In this document: positions 1 through 9,133 of the stretch, in pieces | Numbering within the stretch: position 1 is the stretch's first letter | How the letters are laid out: each line of letters begins with the position of its first letter | Source of the DNA: UBA7236 sp031372705 | Lineage (GTDB): Bacteria; Bacteroidota; Bacteroidia; Chitinophagales; BACL12 | Reading direction: 5' to 3' | DNA: 22,457 bases | Assembly: GCA_031372705.1 (NCBI GenBank) | Contig: JANMLV010000084.1 | Coordinates: 1 to 22,457, forward strand | The notes under the pieces: model-generated | The model's input: the letters and a program-made list of their open reading frames with translations, nothing else | Databases searched by the model: none | What the model was told of the DNA's origin: nothing | Translations under genes and position numbers: made by a program

Positions 1-1491
1 AATTTAATTGCAGAAAAACAGGAACAAGCTGAAAAATTAGTTGGTGATTATGTAAAACAATTATGGGGTTTAGATATACATAACGGCGCTGCAATAATTA
101 TCGATAATAAAACGCATGAAATAGTTGCTTATGTTGGCTCAGGCGATTTTTATAATACCTACGATGGCGGACAAGTTGATGGGGTTCAGGCGATACGCTC
201 ACCGGGAAGCACTTTAAAACCGCTGCTCTATGCATTGGCATTCGACAATGGTTTACAAACACCACAATCCATTATCGCCGATGTGCCTGTAAACTATACC
301 GGCTATAGCCCCGAAAATTACGATGAAGATTATCATGGCAATGTTACTATTGAATTTGCATTATCACATTCACTCAATGTACCTGCAGTAAAAACACTAA
401 GCGAACTGGGGATGGATAAGTTTATAAATACATTAACAACTTGTGATTTTTCAACTATAGATAAAAAACGAAACGATTTAGGACTTTCCGTCGCATTAGG
501 AGGATGCGGCGTTTCACTGGAGCAATTAACAAAACTATATGCTTCGTTTGCAAATAAAGGTGCGTATCAACATATTAAATGGTTGCAAGGGGATGATGAC
601 ACTTCATCTGTTCAAATTATTAGTGAAGGTGCTGCATTTATGATTACAGAAATACTAACGCAGCTGACCCGCCCCGATTTACCAAATTACTATCAAAATG
701 CTAAAAATGTTCCTTTAGTTGCCTGGAAAACCGGCACGTCTTATGGTAGAAAAGATGCTTGGAGTATTGGATACAACGATAACTTTACCATTGGCGTTTG
801 GATAGGCAATTTTTCAGGTAAAGGCGTTCCCGAATTATCAGGTGCCAATGTTGCTACACCATTGCTGTTTAATTTATTTAATGCAATAGAAAACGACAAT
901 AATAAAGATTGGAACACCATGCCCGATATGGTAAATTTCAGGTATGTATGCGCCGAAACAGGTAAAAATCCGGCCGACTATTGTGACCATGTAGTATTAG
1001 ATTATTTTATTCATGCGGTATCTAAAAACCAGATTTGCAATCACTTAATTGAAGTAAAGATTGCTGAAAATGAAAAAATAAGCTACTGCACAAGTTGCTT
1101 ACCCAAAGACGGATATAAAGTAAAATACTATACAAATTACAGTCCTGAAATAATTAGTTGGATGACATCCAAAAATATTCCGGTAAGTTTAATTCCGATA
1201 CACAATCCGGCTTGTGAGCGGGTTTTTGCGGAGGGTGGACCTGTAATTACATCTCCGGTAAATGAATTAGAATATTTAATAGATAATTTAGACAAACAAA
1301 AAATAATGTTGAATGCCAATGTTGGCTCCGATGTTAAAAAAATATACTGGTATGTGAACGATAAATTATTAATATCATCTGACCCAACAACGCCGGTATT
1401 TTTTGAACCTGAAGAAGGCAAAAGTAAAATTAGTTGCAGCGATGATAAAGGTAGAAATACTAATATTGAAATTACGGTCGACTATTTTTGA
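1..1491 (+). CDS. pbpC: Penicillin-binding protein 1C, 3' part (transpeptidase and C-terminal domain)
   Basis: The reading frame is open from base 1, so the gene enters from the left; 496 codons are visible and the N-terminal glycosyltransferase domain lies outside. The product would be a periplasmic, membrane-anchored peptidoglycan synthase. Visible transpeptidase motifs, numbered from the first codon in the window, are SxxK as STLK (catalytic Ser70, Lys73), SxN as SLN near 124-126, and KTGTS at 243-247. The last ~80 residues form a beta-rich tail that matches the PBP1C C-terminal family domain. This tail and the motif spacing favour PBP1C over PBP1A. An internal TTG at 235 is not a start, because conserved sequence including the active-site serine lies before it. 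No frameshift is seen. Its 3' end faces the SusD gene across a shared terminator. PBP1C genes often sit next to an alpha-2-macroglobulin gene, which would lie outside the window to the left. Confidence 0.93.
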   Translation, partial: NLIAEKQEQAEKLVGDYVKQLWGLDIHNGAAIIIDNKTHEIVAYVGSGDFYNTYDGGQVDGVQAIRSPGSTLKPLLYALAFDNGLQTPQSIIADVPVNYTGYSPENYDEDYHGNVTIEFALSHSLNVPAVKTLSELGMDKFINTLTTCDFSTIDKKRNDLGLSVALGGCGVSLEQLTKLYASFANKGAYQHIKWLQGDDDTSSVQIISEGAAFMITEILTQLTRPDLPNYYQNAKNVPLVAWKTGTSYGRKDAWSIGYNDNFTIGVWIGNFSGKGVPELSGANVATPLLFNLFNAIENDNNKDWNTMPDMVNFRYVCAETGKNPADYCDHVVLDYFIHAVSKNQICNHLIEVKIAENEKISYCTSCLPKDGYKVKYYTNYSPEIISWMTSKNIPVSLIPIHNPACERVFAEGGPVITSPVNELEYLIDNLDKQKIMLNANVGSDVKKIYWYVNDKLLISSDPTTPVFFEPEEGKSKISCSDDKGRNTNIEITVDYF

Positions 1492-1513
1492 TTTCGAATA
1501 TTCTTGGAAATAA

Positions 1514-1541
1514 AAAAGGCTCTCCTTTCGGAAAGCCTTTT
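1514..1541. terminator. Bidirectional hairpin terminator between pbpC and susD-like gene
   Basis: AAAAGGCT (1514-1521) pairs with AGCCTTTT (1534-1541). Inside this, TCC/GGA can pair around a TTTC loop after one mismatch. The A-rich left arm and T-rich right arm give a U-tract in both transcription directions. This suits the convergent ends of pbpC (stop at 1491) and the SusD-like gene (stop at 1564). Confidence 0.8.
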
Positions 1542-1563
1542 AATAGTGGTTATTATCAATTAT

Positions 1564-2940
1564 TTATTCATCCCACCAAACCGGTGTTAATAAATCGCTT
1601 ATGATAACTGCATTTGAATTGTATAAACGTTCATCTATACAAGTTGCAAATCTGCGAGGTATACCGTCAGTTTTCCCGTCAGGATTTGGTGTAATTGCAG
1701 GAAGGTTTGTTCTTCTCCAATCTGCCCAAACTTCAGGTTGAGTAAACATGGCAATGTATTTTTGTGTCATGATTTTATCTAAAGAAATAGTAGCACCTGT
1801 TTCGGCTGCGAAAATATCTTCGTAACCGGTATTTGGTCCACCGGTAGTAGCGATGATATTTGCTTTAACTGCGTCGTTAAATGCAGTTGCTGCTGCCTCA
1901 GTATTACCCAATCGTAAATTAGCTTCTGCTTCTATAAATTTCATTTCATAATAAGTGAGCAATGGAAGCGGTGCGGCATCTGAAGAATAAAGCGGTCCTG
2001 TATTTGATGCATCAAAATTTACACCATTATTCGGCACCCCTAAATAAAGGGCATCAGGTGTTTGTGTCGCATAAAATCCAATTCTTGGATCATTGGTTGA
2101 ATTTAGCAAATCAATAAAGAATTCACCCATTTTAATATAATCTTGGCGAGCATCGTTAAATGAAGCCCATGAATTTAATTCATTACCGTTTACGCCAAAA
2201 ATTGCCATTGTATTATCTGCATTAGATGCTAAACCGGCCATTGCCAAATGAGCAAGCGCATCGTTAGCAGAGCCTGTTGGGTCTTTTTTACTTAATCGGT
2301 TCGCATATCTTGCTTTTAGCATATGCGCTGCTTTAATCCACTGAGCCGTATTGCCGCCATGAATAAAATCGTCAACACCGGGTATAAATGCATTAGCAGA
2401 AAGAGGCGCACTCAAATCGCTGATTGCATTATTTAAATCAGCTTGAATAGAAACAATTATTGACTCTTGAGCATCGTAATCAGGATTAAAATTTTCTGAA
2501 CCTTGCAATGCTTGTGAATAAGGAATATCACCCCAATAATCTGTTGCCAAACCGATGGTCATACATTTTAAAATAGTTGCAATTCCACGATAATATGGAT
2601 TTGCATCACCCGCAACGTTAATTAATTCTTGCTGGTTAACTAATGCATCTGCATAAATAGTTTTCCATTCGTTGGTGTTATCTTGTTCATCAAAAGCATA
2701 ATCACGAACCTCAATCATTTGAAAGTCGTTACCTGCATGCTGCTGAACTAAAATTGAACTCGTTCTGGCCAATTGACCGGTGTAAAGCGATTGCATTGCA
2801 ACTTCCGAAACCGTAAGTAATAATGCAGGAGTAACCTCAGTAGGTAAGTTCGGTGATTCCGAAACATCTTCTACCCAACCTTTGCATCCTGAACCAAACA
2901 GGATTGCAGGGATTGTGATTATTAATAATATTTTTTTCAT
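1564..2940 (-). CDS. SusD/RagB-family nutrient-binding outer-membrane lipoprotein
   Basis: This is the surface lipoprotein that caps a SusC-type TonB-dependent transporter and helps capture the substrate. The chosen start at 2940 begins MKKILLI and gives a 458-residue protein whose lipobox ends at Cys19 (FGSGC). A longer start at 2973 would add 11 residues in front of the signal peptide and overlap the SusC gene, so I reject it. Characteristic family pieces are the TDYWGDIPYS motif, the helical KAAHMLKARYANRLSK stretch and the C-terminal WADWRRTNLP segment. Together they resemble the SusD-like_2 branch (PF12771) more than classical starch SusD. It starts 19 bases after the SusC stop codon, so the two are one operon. 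Substrate cannot be told, because no glycoside hydrolase, peptidase or sulfatase lies beside it. Confidence 0.93.
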   Translation of the reverse strand: MKKILLIITIPAILFGSGCKGWVEDVSESPNLPTEVTPALLLTVSEVAMQSLYTGQLARTSSILVQQHAGNDFQMIEVRDYAFDEQDNTNEWKTIYADALVNQQELINVAGDANPYYRGIATILKCMTIGLATDYWGDIPYSQALQGSENFNPDYDAQESIIVSIQADLNNAISDLSAPLSANAFIPGVDDFIHGGNTAQWIKAAHMLKARYANRLSKKDPTGSANDALAHLAMAGLASNADNTMAIFGVNGNELNSWASFNDARQDYIKMGEFFIDLLNSTNDPRIGFYATQTPDALYLGVPNNGVNFDASNTGPLYSSDAAPLPLLTYYEMKFIEAEANLRLGNTEAAATAFNDAVKANIIATTGGPNTGYEDIFAAETGATISLDKIMTQKYIAMFTQPEVWADWRRTNLPAITPNPDGKTDGIPRRFATCIDERLYNSNAVIISDLLTPVWWDE

Positions 2941-2959
2941 AATAATAATTTTTAGCTTT

Positions 2960-5900
2960 TTAGAAAGAAGCACTTACTGTAAATAAATAAGATTTAGTTC
3001 CCGGATTGTTAAACCAATCGAAACCTGTAATATTTGAACCTGCTCCGGTTAAACTTGTTTCAGGGTCAACACCCGGATAATCAGTTTTTAACCAAAGATT
3101 TCTTCCGGTTGCAGAAACGGTTAAACCTTTCACAACATTTTTAGGATCAAGCTTAAATTCGTAAGCAATTTTTACTTCACGTAATCTTACCCAACCGCCA
3201 TCAAATACTTGTTGCTCAGAAACGCCATTGTCACCTAAATAATTCTGCCAGTAGTTTTCCGGTGACACTTCAACTGTATTTGGTGCGCCTGTACCATCAA
3301 TTACTCCGTCAATTAAGAATGTAGTATCACGGTCGGCAGAAGCTTCAGAAATACCCAATCTATTCATACGTGCAATTGTTCCGCACCAAATATCACCGCC
3401 TTTGCGAATATCAAGCAAACCACTTACTGTTAATCGTTTATAGGTTAAACCGGTGTTGATGTTCATTAACCAATCCGGATAAGGATCACCAATTACGCCG
3501 CTGATTGAATCGGCAATTGGCATACCTGTATTTCCATTGATAAGTAAATTCCCATTTTCATCGCGCAACCATCTGCTTCCATATAATAAACCATAAGGTT
3601 GACCCACTTGAACATAGGCACCGGGGTCACCAAAGCCGGCTTCAATTTCTATCTCCTCAACACCGTCGGCCAATTTGGTTACTTTATTTTCGTTTTTGCT
3701 GAAATTGCCTCCAACATTCCAAATTAAATTTTTACGTTTGATAACATCTGCATTTAATGTTAACTCAATACCTTTATTTTCCATTTCTCCGGCGTTATCA
3801 AATACATAAGCAATACCGGAAGTTGATGCAACAGGTTTTGTTAACAAAATATCGCTTGATACTTGCTTGTAAACGGTAACATCAAAATCGATACGACCTT
3901 GCCAGAATTTTAATTCCAAACCTAATTCTGTTCCTGTTAATCTTTCAGGTTTCAAATCCGGATTACCTTGTGCATTTGTTTGGCTAAATCCAAAACCCGG
4001 TAAACCTAAATATGGAAAACTAAATCCATCTGTAAATCCATCTGTGTAAATTGGAGATGAGAAATATGTATCTGCACTATATGGTTGTGGCTCAATACCT
4101 GCTTGTGCATATGCAAAACGCAATTTACCAAACGACCATATTTTATTTGTATTTAATACCTCGCTAAATACAAAAGCTCCACTTACCGAAGGGAAAAATG
4201 CAGAACCTTGATTCGGCCCATATGTAGATGACCACTCATTTCTACCTGTAACGTTTAAAAATAACATGCTTTGATATTCAAAACCGAAATCGCCAAAAAA
4301 TGCAGCACTGCGCTGTCTCGTAGTAGTTTGACTAGCATATAAATCGGCTGCATTTAATAAATTATAATAATCAGGAATGGTTAAATCACGTCCTCTGGCA
4401 TACAAATAATTAACATCAATATCTGTTAAGTTATTTCCAATTGTTAGATTTATATTAACATCTTTATTTACTTCTTTAGAAGCAGAAGCAATTAAATCGC
4501 TATAAATTTGACGATAGCGAATTGTATTTTCTTCAATTTGGCCGCCCGGCGCATTGGCAGGATCATTTGAACCAATTGAAAAAATTTGTTTGCGTTCGTC
4601 AGTGTAACTATCAGCACCTAATCGATAAGTAACATTCATCCATTCCCTTGGCGTATAGGTTGCTGAAACATTTCCTAAAACGCGATTGATTTTATCATTA
4701 AATGGATTATTATAAATTGTCCAATATGGATTATCATAAGCTGAATAATAATTCCTATTTGCACCACTTGCATATTCATATCCATCAGATAAATCGTAGC
4801 TGGTTGGTGCACGCAATAACGAAAGCATAACACCTGAAAGGTTGCTACCGTTTTGTGCTTTTGTACCACCACTGGTAATTACGTTAGCATCGGCAGCTAC
4901 TTTAAATTTATCCCAAATGCGCATGTCTGAATTAATGCGTATTGAAGTTCTATTATATTCGGTTGTAGGAATTACACCATTATCTTGTGTGTTACCGATA
5001 GACAAGCGCAAAGAACCTCTATCGGTTCCACCGCTTATTGATAAATTATTGTTATACGTTAAACCTGTTTCAAAAAAATCGGCTACGTTATCAACCGGAG
5101 TTCTACCTGCATTTGCCATTGTAGGTCCCCAGCTGCTTGGTGTTCCCGGTGATCCGTCATCATCTGTATCCCAAAGTAAATCCGGTCCCGGGTCTGCTTC
5201 AACTAAATTACCTTCAGGATCAACAGAACCATCATTTTTTTGCTTTCCACCACCGGTTCCTTGCGCATACTCAAATTGTTGAGCAGGTAATTTACTCACT
5301 TGATTTACTTCAAGTGTTGATGAAAAGTTAATGTGTATCGCCTTATCTCCTGCTTTATTTCCACGCTTTGTGGTGATAATAATTGCACCCGACCCTGCGC
5401 GTGAACCATACAATGCGGCGGCTGCCGGACCTTTTAATATGTTTATACTTTCAATGTCATCAGGATTAATATCTATTGCTCTATTCGAGTTACTTACACC
5501 ATTTAATGTAGAGTTAAAAGCATAATCACCGGCAACTGTATTATTTGTTCCATTATCAATAGGCACACCGTCAATTACAACCAAAGGTTGATTTTCATTT
5601 GTAAATGTTGATGGTCCGCGAATAATTATTTTACTCGACGCACCCGGAGTTCCTGCAGCTCCGGTTACTTGAACACCGGCTGCCTTTGCAGATAATCCTT
5701 CAATAAAGTTTTCTTCACCCGAACTCGATATTCTATCACCTCCAACTTCCTGCGTAGAAATACCTAACGATAGTTTTTCCTTGGGAATACCCAAAGCCGT
5801 AACTACAATTGTTTCTAACCCAAGAATGTCCTCTTCAAGTGCTACGTTAATAGTACTCCTACCTCCAAGGCTTTCTTCATGTGTTTTGAAACCTAAGTAA

Positions 5901-6124
5901 GTGTAAACTAAAACTTCTTTTTCTGCTGGAACTACTAACACGTACTTACCGTCAAGGTCGGTAACAGTGCCCGTAGTTGTGCCTTTTACCAGAACAGTTG
6001 CTCCGGGTAGCGGCTCATTGTCTGTTGCTGACGTGATTGTACCTGTTATGGTTTTACTCTGCGCAAATGCAGCATTTACCATACAAACACTAACCAGCAG
6101 CAGCGTTGCGGCTAATTTTCTCAT
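2960..6124 (-). CDS. SusC/RagA-family TonB-linked outer-membrane transporter
   Basis: This 1054-residue protein is a TonB-dependent barrel that imports nutrients across the outer membrane with its SusD partner. Residues 1-21 are a signal peptide ending AFA|Q. Residues ~24-100 are the carboxypeptidase-regulatory-like domain typical of SusC proteins (TGTITSATDNEPLPGATV). The conserved link LETIVVTALGIPKEK follows at 103-117, then the plug (~125-255, with VVIDGVPID and the SRAGSGAIIITTKRG end) and the 22-strand barrel. The protein ends in the aromatic strand LFTVSASF expected for barrel insertion. No FecR-like signalling extension is seen at the N terminus, so it is not an obvious sigma/anti-sigma-coupled SusC. 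It leads the susC-susD operon. Neighbouring genes do not reveal the substrate. Confidence 0.95.
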   Translation of the reverse strand: MRKLAATLLLVSVCMVNAAFAQSKTITGTITSATDNEPLPGATVLVKGTTTGTVTDLDGKYVLVVPAEKEVLVYTYLGFKTHEESLGGRSTINVALEEDILGLETIVVTALGIPKEKLSLGISTQEVGGDRISSSGEENFIEGLSAKAAGVQVTGAAGTPGASSKIIIRGPSTFTNENQPLVVIDGVPIDNGTNNTVAGDYAFNSTLNGVSNSNRAIDINPDDIESINILKGPAAAALYGSRAGSGAIIITTKRGNKAGDKAIHINFSSTLEVNQVSKLPAQQFEYAQGTGGGKQKNDGSVDPEGNLVEADPGPDLLWDTDDDGSPGTPSSWGPTMANAGRTPVDNVADFFETGLTYNNNLSISGGTDRGSLRLSIGNTQDNGVIPTTEYNRTSIRINSDMRIWDKFKVAADANVITSGGTKAQNGSNLSGVMLSLLRAPTSYDLSDGYEYASGANRNYYSAYDNPYWTIYNNPFNDKINRVLGNVSATYTPREWMNVTYRLGADSYTDERKQIFSIGSNDPANAPGGQIEENTIRYRQIYSDLIASASKEVNKDVNINLTIGNNLTDIDVNYLYARGRDLTIPDYYNLLNAADLYASQTTTRQRSAAFFGDFGFEYQSMLFLNVTGRNEWSSTYGPNQGSAFFPSVSGAFVFSEVLNTNKIWSFGKLRFAYAQAGIEPQPYSADTYFSSPIYTDGFTDGFSFPYLGLPGFGFSQTNAQGNPDLKPERLTGTELGLELKFWQGRIDFDVTVYKQVSSDILLTKPVASTSGIAYVFDNAGEMENKGIELTLNADVIKRKNLIWNVGGNFSKNENKVTKLADGVEEIEIEAGFGDPGAYVQVGQPYGLLYGSRWLRDENGNLLINGNTGMPIADSISGVIGDPYPDWLMNINTGLTYKRLTVSGLLDIRKGGDIWCGTIARMNRLGISEASADRDTTFLIDGVIDGTGAPNTVEVSPENYWQNYLGDNGVSEQQVFDGGWVRLREVKIAYEFKLDPKNVVKGLTVSATGRNLWLKTDYPGVDPETSLTGAGSNITGFDWFNNPGTKSYLFTVSASF

Positions 6125-6424
6125 AGATTTGGTTTTAAATGAATAGAATTAGGTTAATAGATTAAAGGTAATTAATAAGTTAAATTTAAGTTAAAGAACA
6201 AACTTAAGATTCTTTTCACGCAATTATTACTATAAAATTACAAATTTCAGCTCATGGCAATCTATTCAACATGTTTTCAACATTTATTTGCGGGTTTTAC
6301 TGCCATTTGAAATTTAAAAAGTTTTCGACGGGATTGTTATAGTTTATGCAGTTCATTTTTTAGCATCCAATTAAAATAACAACAACTGCATTCGTTAATT
6401 ACAAATTAATTATTGCATAATAAA
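6125..6424. other. 300-base non-coding stretch upstream of susC
   Basis: There is no gene here on either strand. It holds the SusC leader and its candidate promoter. It also holds two weak long-range inverted repeats: 6242-6259 with 6301-6315 (arms of 8 and 6 bp separated by an asymmetric internal loop), and ATGCAGTT 6346-6353 with AACTGCAT 6384-6391. The repeat nearer 6425 could belong to the end of the methyltransferase transcript, but no U-tract supports a terminator. No tRNA-like or riboswitch-like fold was recognised. Confidence 0.6.
6199..6206 (-). promoter_or_regulatory. Candidate -7 promoter element for susCD
   Basis: The minus strand reads TAAGTTTG, an exact TAnnTTTG match, about 75 bases before the SusC start. 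The -33 partner is weak: a TTG occurs at 6221-6223, but only 14 bases away, which is shorter than usual. Two direct copies of TAAGTTAAA lie just downstream at 6176-6184 and 6187-6195. Confidence 0.4.
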
Positions 6425-7369
6425 TCAATTAACATTTGTGTGGCCCATTTTTGAAGTAATGTGGCAATGACATTTTGCAATTTCATCTATTGGCATCCCT
6501 TCAAATTTTGACGCAAGCGATATTGATTTCACTTCACCAACATTACCTACTCTGCAAGACTCACTCGTTATTGGGATGTCCAGTTTATCATAAATCATTC
6601 TATAATCGTAAATCCTGAGCCTGCTTTGCGGTTGAATTGAATTATCAATTCTTTTCCATTGCCTGTCTGAAAACTGAAGAAAATTGTAATTTGTAATTGA
6701 CGTATCAAAATGCGAAAAGTGATCCGACATGTCGATAAAATGCGACATTACACCATCTTGTTTTTCTACCACTCGTTTGAACTCTTCTAGAATTGGAATT
6801 AAAACATCAGGGTAAATATGTTCAAAAGTATTATTTGAATGAACTAAGTCGATAGTACTATCTTTTAGCGACAGTTTTCTTGCATCTTCTATTAAATAGG
6901 ATATATTTAGTCGTTGTAATATTGCATCAAACGATAGTTCATCAAATTCAGTTAACAGTAAAAGCAATGCTTCAAATCTATTGTCTGAGTAACTAACATA
7001 ATTTTTCAACAAGCCCTTATTATTTGATTCTACAAACTTTAGTAAGGTAGTTTTAATATATTTCTTTGAAGTGAGTGTTGAAATATCAACAGAATAAATC
7101 TTATCGGCACCTAACAGAAACAAGCTAATCGGCACCACAGGATACCATCCTGTGCCAAGTTCTAAACATTGAGCCGGAATAACCTTATTTGAATTCAGCT
7201 GATAACTTTTAATGTGACCTCTCGCATGGGATAAGCGGTCATAGAAATAGGCATCTGAAAGATTCACACCTTTGGTTACATACTTTTGAAAGAAGTAATT
7301 AATCTTGTGAGCATATGGCAAATAGGAAATAAATTTTTGAATTATTGCTTTTTGTTTCCACTTCTTCAT
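6425..7369 (-). CDS. Class I SAM-dependent methyltransferase, substrate unknown
   Basis: The 314-residue product has a Rossmann-type methyltransferase core. Motif I is LELGTGW (69-75) and the acidic residue after beta-2 is Asp95 (YSVDIS). The motif IV region DLVHSNNTFEHI (174-185) matches the Methyltransf_11/25 style. No signal peptide or transmembrane segment is seen, so it should be cytoplasmic. The N-terminal ~65 residues are basic and helical, as in small-molecule or glycan methyltransferases of surface-polysaccharide loci, but no glycosyltransferase is nearby to support that role. The start at 7369 (MKKWKQK) lies 60 bases after the DUF4197 stop. I found no TAnnTTTG element there, so it may be read from upstream genes. 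Target and product are unknown. Confidence 0.75.
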   Translation of the reverse strand: MKKWKQKAIIQKFISYLPYAHKINYFFQKYVTKGVNLSDAYFYDRLSHARGHIKSYQLNSNKVIPAQCLELGTGWYPVVPISLFLLGADKIYSVDISTLTSKKYIKTTLLKFVESNNKGLLKNYVSYSDNRFEALLLLLTEFDELSFDAILQRLNISYLIEDARKLSLKDSTIDLVHSNNTFEHIYPDVLIPILEEFKRVVEKQDGVMSHFIDMSDHFSHFDTSITNYNFLQFSDRQWKRIDNSIQPQSRLRIYDYRMIYDKLDIPITSESCRVGNVGEVKSISLASKFEGMPIDEIAKCHCHITSKMGHTNVN

Positions 7370-7429
7370 GTAAATGTATAATTGCCTGTCGAATTGCGCA
7401 TGGTTTGCTTTGTTGCTTAAAGCTAAATC

Positions 7430-8152
7430 TTACTTATGTGTATCGTAATATCCAAAAACTTTCTGTACAATTTCAGCAGCTCTTGCTCCCGGATCTTGTC
7501 GAATTTTTAATTCCTCTTGCTCAACCATATAAAACAATCCTTCTAATGCCTTTTGGGTGACATAAGCTTTTAAATCCGGATTTAAATCTTCCATCAGTGG
7601 AATTTTATTGTAATAATTAACTGCATCACTCCAATATTTAGTTGCGCCAACTTTATTCAACGAGCTTTCAATAATTGGTGTAAATTTAGCTGTAAGTTGC
7701 GCAGTGGTAGTTTTTTCGAGGTAAGATGTTGCTGCATCATTTGCACCGAATAAAATATCCATCGCATCATTAATAGTCATAGATCTAATGCTGTTGATTA
7801 ATATTGGCTTTGCTTCAATGGCTGCATTTTCTGCTGCGCGATTTAATGAATTAATTACATCATCACACATTTTATTTAATCCTAAATCACGCAAAGTTGT
7901 TTCAATTTTTTGCGCCTCGGTTGGGAACGGAATTTTCACTTTCGGATTTCCTAAATATCCATTAACTGCCGACAATACATCTGAACCGTTTGTGGCACCT
8001 TGCACTAAGGCCTCCATTAATCCGTTAGCAACCTCCTGCTCAGTAATTGTAGTTTCTAGCACTGTATTGAGCACATCTTGCATAATTTGAGGGTCGCAAG
8101 TTGAACCTGTGAACATCCCTATAATGAGGGTAGCGAAAACTAGTTTCTTCAT
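7430..8152 (-). CDS. DUF4197-domain exported protein, probable lipoprotein
   Basis: The mature protein is almost wholly helical and matches the DUF4197 family, whose function is unknown; the family covers nearly the full 240 residues. Motif-like pieces are KIPFP in the first third and the ALEGLFYMVEQEE and DPGARAAEIVQKVFG segments near the end. I start it at the MKKLVF Met (8152). A Met three codons upstream (8161) is possible but sits inside a hairpin stem. Residues 1-~18 form a signal peptide followed by GSTCDP. This could be a lipobox Cys, although Thr just before it is atypical, so signal peptidase I cleavage is the alternative. It lies 66 bases after the OM-barrel stop and 60 bases before the methyltransferase gene, all on one strand. 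Confidence 0.8.
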   Translation of the reverse strand: MKKLVFATLIIGMFTGSTCDPQIMQDVLNTVLETTITEQEVANGLMEALVQGATNGSDVLSAVNGYLGNPKVKIPFPTEAQKIETTLRDLGLNKMCDDVINSLNRAAENAAIEAKPILINSIRSMTINDAMDILFGANDAATSYLEKTTTAQLTAKFTPIIESSLNKVGATKYWSDAVNYYNKIPLMEDLNPDLKAYVTQKALEGLFYMVEQEELKIRQDPGARAAEIVQKVFGYYDTHK

Positions 8153-8179
8153 AATTGGCATTGATATTTGATGCCAATT
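8153..8179 (-). promoter_or_regulatory. Hairpin abutting the DUF4197 start codon
   Basis: AATTGGCAT (8153-8161) and ATGCCAATT (8171-8179) form a perfect 9-bp stem with a 9-base loop. On the minus strand the stem ends at the base directly before the ATG at 8152. No U-tract follows, so it does not look like an ordinary terminator for the upstream barrel gene. A role in controlling translation of the DUF4197 gene is inferred. Confidence 0.5.
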
Positions 8180-8218
8180 TATGAAAAATTATTAAAACAG
8201 ATGTAAAATAGATGTTTC

Positions 8219-9073
8219 TTATTGCTTAATTTTCCCTTTGTAGGCCAAGGAAAGACCAAAAACAGGGGCACTATAAATGTTAATTCTATCTACTAAAAAG
8301 TCACTGTAAAGTCCCACTCGACCGCCGAAATACAGATTATTTGACAATGGAATTACGGTTTCAAGTTGAAGAAAGGAAAAATTTGTTCCTTCTCCCCTGC
8401 TAAAATCAGTAACCGATTCGATATTACCTTGCGTAGATTGTGCATTTGCCTTAAAAATGAACCACACCTTTGAAGGAGATTCATATCCAAATTCGAAACC
8501 GCCAATTAATTGGTCATTAAAATCAAAATCTTTATACTGCGATCGCCAATTATAATCTACAAAGCCTGAAATATAAATCGGAAATGGGTAAAAGGAATGA
8601 GATATAGCCAATTTATTATGTATATTAAATTCACCATCGCCGGTAGGCAAATTAATAGTTTCAAATGAGTTAACATTGTTTACCGCAAGCAGTTCTGCAG
8701 TGCCTGTCGGTAATTCAAATTCAGCTGAATAGGATATAGGAAAAACATCTTGGAACAGCCCTAGTTTAATACCTATTAATAAATCGCCTAAACCAAGTAC
8801 TTTATTGGTAGTTTCATAACCTTGGATTTTGAATACGGGCATAGAAGCAATTACAGTAAAATTATCGGTTATACCATATTCATTATACAAATACAATCCT
8901 CCGGCATAAAATGGTGACGTTACTACCAAGATGCCATCCGGATTGTAATAATTCGACGCTGCAGCATATTGGACCGAAGCAGAAGAATACAACTCATGCT
9001 TAGCTCGAACCCAAGCTGTTTGGCTGTAAACATTTAACTGAACAAACAAACAAAAAAGAAGTATTATCCTCAT
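8219..9073 (-). CDS. Outer-membrane beta-barrel protein, phenol-degradation transporter-like (PF13557 type)
   Basis: The 284-residue product starts with a signal peptide (MRIILLFCLFVQLNVYSQ, cut near residue 18). The rest is made of alternating amphipathic strands with short polar turns and ends in a strand typical of a small outer-membrane barrel. The segment GLGDLLIGIKLGL, followed by an EFELPTGT turn and an LPTGDGEFN turn, resembles the MetA-pathway-of-phenol-degradation family. That name is historical and does not prove aromatic transport. It follows the DM13 lipoprotein gene by 60 bases, with a strong hairpin between them. I see no promoter of its own in that gap, so co-transcription is likely. 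Alternative: a generic DUF-type OM porin of Bacteroidota. Confidence 0.72.
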   Translation of the reverse strand: MRIILLFCLFVQLNVYSQTAWVRAKHELYSSASVQYAAASNYYNPDGILVVTSPFYAGGLYLYNEYGITDNFTVIASMPVFKIQGYETTNKVLGLGDLLIGIKLGLFQDVFPISYSAEFELPTGTAELLAVNNVNSFETINLPTGDGEFNIHNKLAISHSFYPFPIYISGFVDYNWRSQYKDFDFNDQLIGGFEFGYESPSKVWFIFKANAQSTQGNIESVTDFSRGEGTNFSFLQLETVIPLSNNLYFGGRVGLYSDFLVDRINIYSAPVFGLSLAYKGKIKQ

Positions 9074-9086
9074 AAAAATAAAATAA

Positions 9087-9110
9087 CAGTACTGCTATAA
9101 AGCAGTACTG
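9087..9110 (-). terminator. Intercistronic hairpin between DM13 gene and OM-barrel gene
   Basis: CAGTACTGCT (9087-9096) and AGCAGTACTG (9101-9110) make a perfect 10-bp stem with the loop ATAA. On the minus strand it is followed by a U-rich run that leads straight into the barrel ATG 13 bases later. It has the form of an intrinsic terminator for the DM13 gene. Because no promoter fits after it, it may instead act as an attenuator or mRNA-stability element. Confidence 0.7.
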
Positions 9111-9133
9111 ATTGATAGATTTAATAAATCAAA

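Noticed and set aside
235..237. TTG as the start of the penicillin-binding protein gene
   Set aside because: The frame is open to base 1 and the catalytic STLK motif lies upstream of this codon, so the gene is simply cut by the window edge.
2941..2973. Longer N terminus for the SusD-like protein
   Set aside because: It would place charged residues before an already complete lipoprotein signal peptide and overlap the end of the SusC gene.
4842..5282. Open frame of 146 codons on the plus strand inside the SusC gene
   Set aside because: It is wholly antisense to a well-matched TonB-dependent transporter gene, has no recognisable domain, and no ribosome-binding site or promoter was seen.
6242..6391. 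Long-loop inverted repeats in the susC upstream region as a riboswitch or small RNA
   Set aside because: Stems are short, loops long and AT-rich, and no known riboswitch core was recognised; kept only as a note on the non-coding stretch.
7788..8090. Open frame of 100 codons on the plus strand inside the DUF4197 gene
   Set aside because: Antisense to a family-matched gene; composition looks like a frame shadow.
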